This document shows, in pieces, positions 30,442-33,432 of a stretch of DNA of 33,432 nt. Every line of letters starts with the position of its first letter. Position 1 is the stretch's first letter. The notes under the pieces are model-generated. The model worked only from the letters and a program-made list of their open reading frames with translations, did no database searches and was not told where the DNA came from. Source of the DNA: a virus; the IMG/VR virus record IMGVR_UViG_3300028592_000053, positions 1 through 33,432 of that record. The stretch is one strand, 5' to 3'. The position numbers were made by a program, and so were the translations under genes.

Positions 30442-30510
30442 ATGCATGGGTAAAATAATGCAAAATTGCATGATTTTTTACTTGCTTTTTTTCATGCAAT
30501 GAGCCATAAT
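30442..30510 (+). promoter_or_regulatory. Early promoter with ATGCA operator cluster
   Basis: TTGCTT (30482-30487), a 17-base spacer and CATAAT (30505-30510) form a sigma70-like promoter for the plus-strand early operon. Around it are ATGCAT (30442-30447), the six-base palindrome ATGCAA-AA-TTGCAT (30458-30471) and ATGCAAT (30494-30500), the last inside the spacer. A repressor binding these repeats could block this promoter and the divergent ParB-like gene. The repressor is not identified. Confidence 0.55.
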
Positions 30511-30536
30511 TAAGTTAGAAGGTTGGAGGGAAGTAT

Positions 30537-30662
30537 ATGACTGTAACATTTCTAGGAAGTTCTTTTGAAGTCCTTAGCGTCACCTTCGTAGAAGATAATC
30601 TAATCAACGTGATCTATAGAAGATCACCGAATGACTTGGTTCTTGGAACCGGAAGAGTTTAA
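30537..30662 (+). CDS. 41-residue protein, first gene of the early operon
   Basis: The ATG has GGAGGGAAG seven bases upstream and the gene starts about 20 bases after the promoter start point. The product (MTVTFLGSSFEVLSVTFVED, then NVIYRRSPNDLVLGTGRV) looks like three or four beta strands. The function is unknown. It is preceded by the strongest promoter seen in the window, which suggests early high expression. Confidence 0.55.
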   Translation: MTVTFLGSSFEVLSVTFVEDNLINVIYRRSPNDLVLGTGRV

Positions 30663-30695
30663 AGAGAAGGTTAAAATAAAGGAGTAGAGGTTTTT

Positions 30696-31022
30696 ATGAG
30701 AAAGTTATCGAGACAGATCAAAGAGAATCAATTCCAAAAGCCCACCAGACAAGAAATCGAATCCGCTCTCGCCGCGGTTGAATTTGGCAGAAAGCCAATG
30801 AATTGGAATGAAGTCGATACCGTAGAACCTAGCGTTGGGTTGACTTTGGTGGTGGATTCCCTTCCCCGCTTTGAAGAACAGGAAATTTTACCCAAGGGTT
30901 TAGAAGGCAGATTTAAAGGTGAAATGCCTCAGTACTTCTTAATCATCGGCAACGACAAGCACACCTACCTCGTCGATACCCAGGGCTATGACTACGCTCG
31001 ATACGTAGCCAGAATTAAATAA
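30696..31022 (+). CDS. Early protein of unknown function, MRKLSR family
   Basis: A 108-residue protein. It starts MRKLSRQIKENQFQKPTRQE, continues with helix ESALAAVEFGRKP and then beta segments (LEGRFKGEMPQYFLIIGNDK; DTQGYDYARYVARI). The first six residues, and 19 of the first 20 bases, are the same as those of the gene at 31215. GGAGTAGAGG precedes the ATG. No family recognised. Confidence 0.55.
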   Translation: MRKLSRQIKENQFQKPTRQEIESALAAVEFGRKPMNWNEVDTVEPSVGLTLVVDSLPRFEEQEILPKGLEGRFKGEMPQYFLIIGNDKHTYLVDTQGYDYARYVARIK

Positions 31023-31041
31023 GTTTTGGAGGGAAGTAAGT

Positions 31042-31206
31042 ATGAAAGACTTTATTTATGCAGTTGTTTATGGAGATCCAGCAACGCAACAGTACGACAT
31101 GCTTTATTTCGACACCGCTGAACATCGACAAGAGTTTATCGACAAATTGAAAAAGGATCCAGATTGCAAGAACTGGGATATTCGCACCGGAATCAAAGTA
31201 GACTAG
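31042..31206 (+). CDS. 54-residue early protein
   Basis: MKDFIYAVVYGDPATQQYDM, then an LYFDTAEHRQEFIDKLKKDP helix and NWDIRTGIKVD. The plan is strand-helix-strand, as in very small regulatory proteins. GGAGGGAAGT precedes the ATG, as for the 41-residue gene. It ends eight bases before the next ATG. Function unknown. Confidence 0.55.
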   Translation: MKDFIYAVVYGDPATQQYDMLYFDTAEHRQEFIDKLKKDPDCKNWDIRTGIKVD

Positions 31207-31214
31207 GAGGCCTT

Positions 31215-31430
31215 ATGAGAAAGTTATCAAGACATTTAAGCAAAGGTTCTGAATTAAGAAGAGGCGAAATCCAAACACTCATCCAGGTTGCTCAAAAAGA
31301 GATCGATCGTTTGAATAGAGAATTAAAAGGAAACTATCGGATCTCAGATCCTGCTGAACTTCAACGTGACGACTTGATGGCGATTGTTCACAAGCTAGCT
31401 GGCACCTTGACTAAGCGAGGGGAGAAATAA
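31215..31430 (+). CDS. Small helical early protein, MRKLSR family
   Basis: A 71-residue protein from the ATG at 31215, with TAGGAGG upstream. It begins MRKLSRHLSKGSELRRGEIQ and continues with a helix (TLIQVAQKEIDRLNRELKGN) and a second helix (DDLMAIVHKLAGTLTKRG). It shares its N-terminal residues with the protein at 30696. Likely an all-helical dimer; function unknown. Confidence 0.55.
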   Translation: MRKLSRHLSKGSELRRGEIQTLIQVAQKEIDRLNRELKGNYRISDPAELQRDDLMAIVHKLAGTLTKRGEK

Positions 31431-31436
31431 GCTTTT

Positions 31437-31847
31437 ATGAAGAAGTTACTGATTTTAATCTGTGGATTGAGTTTAATTGGTTGCGGAAGAGCGCCTCACA
31501 CCAAAGCGTTGCTCCCTTATATTGAGAACTTTGAACAGACATTTAAGGCCAGTGCTTCTTCCGTACAAGTTAAGTTGAGCCAAGCAGTGCCTGACTTTGC
31601 AGACGCAGTTTGCAACAAAGGAACCGTGTTGATTAGCTTGGACTCTTGGTTAGAGTTCAGTGAGGTTCGAAGACAGGCGCTTGTGATCCATGAGTTAGGC
31701 CACTGTGCTTCGAACAGAAAAGAGCACGTGGAAGAAGTTTTTGCTGACGGATGCTTTAAGTCTTTCATGAGCGCCAATATTGATTCAGATGATTGTCTTA
31801 GCACTCACTGGGACGAGTTGGTTCAAGAAATGAAGGAACATTTATGA
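31437..31847 (+). CDS. Lipoprotein zinc metalloprotease-like protein
   Basis: A 136-residue protein with a lipoprotein signal peptide (MKKLLILICGLSLIGC; LIGC lipobox, lipidated C16) and a gluzincin-type HExxH motif in ALVIHELGHCASNRKEH (H85, E86, H89). A Glu-rich segment after it (EHVEEVFADG) could give the third metal ligand. It would sit at the periplasmic membrane face. It may act on the host envelope, for instance to exclude other phages, but its role is unknown. The next gene overlaps its stop by four bases. Confidence 0.65.
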   Translation: MKKLLILICGLSLIGCGRAPHTKALLPYIENFEQTFKASASSVQVKLSQAVPDFADAVCNKGTVLISLDSWLEFSEVRRQALVIHELGHCASNRKEHVEEVFADGCFKSFMSANIDSDDCLSTHWDELVQEMKEHL

Positions 31848-32047
31848 CTCGCCTAAGACACCTCCCTAAAGATGAGGCTCCAAAAATGGTCGTAGAGTTT
31901 GCCGCTCAACCATTAAACGATAAGAATAATAGCTCCTGCCCTGCAAAGGTTCTCAAGAGCGGAAAAGTGAAAGTATTTACGTTCGTGGGCTCAATTACTT
32001 ACGAATCCATGGATGAGTTTAAAAAAGAGTGGAAGGTGAGAAAATGA
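31844..32047 (+). CDS. Small early protein, MTRL family
   Basis: A 67-residue protein, MTRLRHLPKDEAPKMVVEFA at the start, then a KSGKVKVFTFVGSITYESMD beta stretch and a charged end. The ATG overlaps the metalloprotease stop (ATGA). The first 12 bases are identical to those of the next gene. Function unknown. Confidence 0.5.
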   Translation: MTRLRHLPKDEAPKMVVEFAAQPLNDKNNSSCPAKVLKSGKVKVFTFVGSITYESMDEFKKEWKVRK

Positions 32048-32313
32048 CTCGCCTAGAATCTCTTAAAGATCGAGTTCAACAGTATCCGTATAAAAAGTCT
32101 GCACTCAAACTGACCGAGGCAGAATTTGATGAGATGGTTGCTTTTATTGAAGAGAACGATGAGTTGGGTCACTTGGAATTCGAATATGCGGTGAACCGCA
32201 TGTTCCTCAGTAAGAAGGAAAAACCCAAGCACGCTTTCATTATGATGGAGCTCCTCGTAGTGTGCAATTTTGCCGTACACGGCAGAAGGAGAACTTATGA
32301 AGACCCAAAATGA
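32044..32313 (+). CDS. Small helical early protein, MTRL family
   Basis: An 89-residue protein from the ATG at 32044 (four-base overlap with the previous stop; GGTGAG upstream). MTRLESLKDRVQQYPYKKSA opens it, followed by helices (LTEAEFDEMVAFIEENDEL; FEYAVNRMFLSKKEKPKHAF) and a hydrophobic end (LLVVCNFAVHG). A GTG at 32029 would add five residues. No family recognised. Confidence 0.5.
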   Translation: MTRLESLKDRVQQYPYKKSALKLTEAEFDEMVAFIEENDELGHLEFEYAVNRMFLSKKEKPKHAFIMMELLVVCNFAVHGRRRTYEDPK

Positions 32314-32506
32314 AGCCTTAAGAAAGCTGTTAGATGACGCCCGCGAAGCCCACAAAATGTCTCAGGACTTGAGAGAAAGCAACCCAGCTGAATCTGCTGT
32401 TTGGGCGGATAAAGCTTACCGAAGCTTGATGCAATTCGAAGAGCTCTGGGCTTTAGAAGTCAACAAGAAGATCGACGATGTGTTAGCACAAATGATTATT
32501 ATCTAA
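32297..32506 (+). CDS. Small helical early protein
   Basis: A 69-residue protein with GGAGAACTT before the ATG. It is nearly all helix (MKTQNEALRKLLDDAREAHK; then SAVWADKAYRSLMQFEELWA). Its start overlaps the previous gene by 17 bases. The function is unknown. Confidence 0.5.
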   Translation: MKTQNEALRKLLDDAREAHKMSQDLRESNPAESAVWADKAYRSLMQFEELWALEVNKKIDDVLAQMIII

Positions 32507-32525
32507 GAAAGAAAGGACAAATCGT

Positions 32526-32729
32526 ATGGCAAAAACAATTCAAGAATATCTTCCGGAGTCCAAGACCACAGTGAACGTTCAAGCAAGGATTCCAGCCGAC
32601 CTAAAAGCCAAGGTGCAAGTCATCATGGACAAGAAAAAGATCGGCTGGAATGAGGTGGTCGAAGCTTGCTTCCGCAAATTCTTAGACGACATGGCCCAAG
32701 AAGATAAACGCAAGGAACTGATTAAATAA
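32526..32729 (+). CDS. Ribbon-helix-helix-like DNA-binding protein
   Basis: A 67-residue protein. A beta strand (TVNVQARIPADLKAKVQVIM) followed by a helix-turn-helix pair (KKIGWNEVVEACFRKFLDDM) matches the Arc/MetJ ribbon-helix-helix plan, which works as a dimer on short palindromes. It is a candidate regulator of the ATGCA operators upstream of the operon, though no direct link is seen. AAGGAC lies before the ATG. Confidence 0.6.
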   Translation: MAKTIQEYLPESKTTVNVQARIPADLKAKVQVIMDKKKIGWNEVVEACFRKFLDDMAQEDKRKELIK

Positions 32730-32738
32730 GGAGGATTT

Positions 32739-32924
32739 ATGAAAATGGTAGTGGGCTTACTGCTAGCCTTAAGTGCAGTGATGGTTTCCGGTTGTGGAAA
32801 AGTAGCCAAAGCGCAAGGTGGGTATCGTGTAGAAAGCGTGATCCCAGGAACCGCTCCAGAGTACATCTGCTTCATCATCGAGAGAGATGGGCAGACCTTG
32901 GGTGCTAATTGCGTGAAGAGGTAG
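32739..32924 (+). CDS. Small lipoprotein
   Basis: A 61-residue precursor with signal peptide and lipobox (MKMVVGLLLALSAVMVSGCG; VSGC, C19). The mature part of about 42 residues has two further Cys (YICFIIERDG and LGANCVKR), probably a disulfide. AAGGAGGA precedes the ATG. Small phage lipoproteins can act in superinfection exclusion or, as Rz1-like spanins, in lysis; the early position favours the former. No family recognised. Confidence 0.6.
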   Translation: MKMVVGLLLALSAVMVSGCGKVAKAQGGYRVESVIPGTAPEYICFIIERDGQTLGANCVKR

Positions 32925-32927
32925 TTT

Positions 32928-33200
32928 ATGAACGACTGGAGAAGTAAAAGTAGAAGAGGCTCCAGCTTAGTCGGTGAAGAGATTCGTGATGATGTCATCA
33001 TCTTCGACGAAAAGACTAAAACAAGTGAAACAATTAAAAAGACAATTTTTTTTCTCGACATGGTTCACGCAGACTTATGGTCTAAATTACAGCAAATGCA
33101 TCAAAGTAAAAATAAAAGCCTGATCGTCAAGGAAGTGGAACTGTCCTGCTTAATAATACTGATTGAAGAAGCTATGAAAGAGATTAAGAAAGGAAAATGA
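32928..33200 (+). CDS. Early protein of unknown function
   Basis: A 90-residue protein: basic start (MNDWRSKSRRGSSLVGEEIR), strand DDVIIFDEKTKTSETIKKTI, then two helices (LDMVHADLWSKLQQMHQ; EVELSCLIILIEEAMKEIKK). No ribosome site of note is visible before its ATG; it follows the lipoprotein gene by three bases. Function unknown. Confidence 0.5.
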   Translation: MNDWRSKSRRGSSLVGEEIRDDVIIFDEKTKTSETIKKTIFFLDMVHADLWSKLQQMHQSKNKSLIVKEVELSCLIILIEEAMKEIKKGK

Positions 33201-33413
33201 TTGGTAACGATGCAATCACATAAATTAGAGAGAGAAAAAATGCTGATTTTTCTGAGAGAACTGGGAGTTCATATTAGAAAGGTGAGAAGATCGCAAGGAT
33301 ACAGCCAAGATCGACTGTATCTTGAGGCTGGCTTCTCTAGAGGAATTAATCAATGGCCAGCTGAAAACGCTCAAAGAATTCTCAAGGAAATATTGGACAA
33401 TGAATCCAAATAG
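33201..33413 (+). CDS. XRE-like helix-turn-helix protein with a shortened domain
   Basis: A 70-residue protein. A TTG start (33201) has AAAGGA six bases upstream and follows the previous stop directly; an ATG at 33210 is an alternative. FLRELGVHIRKVRRSQGYSQ and DRLYLEAGFSRG correspond to helices 1-3 of the XRE fold (the SQ...L...AG pattern). After this the usual I-x-x-E-x-G turn is missing: INQWPAENAQRILKEIL follows at once, as if 8-10 residues had been deleted. It could be a small regulator of early or late promoters. Confidence in the fold is moderate. Confidence 0.55.
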   Translation: MVTMQSHKLEREKMLIFLRELGVHIRKVRRSQGYSQDRLYLEAGFSRGINQWPAENAQRILKEILDNESK

Positions 33414-33432
33414 ACTTGCTACCGCTTTACGG

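Noticed and set aside
1-33432. Integrase, transposase, attachment site or CRISPR-Cas genes
   Set aside because: No motif for any of these was found on either strand; a temperate lifestyle cannot be argued from this window.

Overview
The window is part of a tailed double-stranded DNA phage genome (or prophage). The virion genes show a long-tailed, siphovirus-like particle: terminase, portal, capsid, head-tail joining proteins, a tube protein, a frameshifted tail chaperone, a tape measure and tail-tip proteins, with no contractile sheath gene. The head module is Mu-like (portal fused to a MuF domain, I-type protease with an internal scaffold start, gp36-like and virion-morphogenesis proteins). 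The host is not identified. Lipoboxes, Sec signal peptides and strong GGAGG ribosome sites fit a Gram-negative bacterium. No integrase or repressor/integration module is visible.

Layout. About 1-19.1 kb, minus strand, is the late region. In transcription order it holds terminase small and large subunits, portal-MuF, protease/scaffold, decoration protein, major capsid protein, an exported decoration-like protein, connector and completion proteins, tail tube, G/GT chaperone, tape measure, two tail-tip proteins, two tandem-duplicated tail proteins, a shorter relative and a C1q-type fibre protein cut by the window edge. Intrinsic terminators follow the capsid and tube genes. About 19.1-21.4 kb, minus, carries a zinc-finger/MazG-like protein, a helicase-loader-like protein and a replication initiator whose gene contains helically phased GTTCG iterons, the likely origin. 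About 21.4-21.9 kb is a structured non-coding stretch plus one small gene. About 22.0-24.4 kb, plus, encodes a secreted papain-like protease, an ssDNA-binding-like protein, a probable Acb2-type anti-CBASS protein and two Cys-containing proteins. About 24.4-27.9 kb, minus, has a tRNA-like gene, a hidden 54-residue membrane protein, several small unknowns and a Sak4-like recombinase. About 28.0-30.4 kb, minus, is a DNA hypermodification cassette: ParB-like protein, TET/JBP dioxygenase and TAGT glycosyltransferase. About 30.4-33.4 kb, plus, is an early operon of twelve small genes behind a promoter overlapped by ATGCA repeats; it encodes two lipoproteins (one an HExxH metalloprotease), a ribbon-helix-helix protein and an unusual XRE-like protein.

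The points most worth following are: the TET/TAGT/ParB cassette with no methyltransferase in the window; the terminase large subunit gene, whose reading frame is broken exactly inside the Walker A motif; the iterons spaced at 10-11 bp; the Acb2-like protein; the secreted or lipid-anchored proteases; and several small genes hidden below usual length cut-offs.
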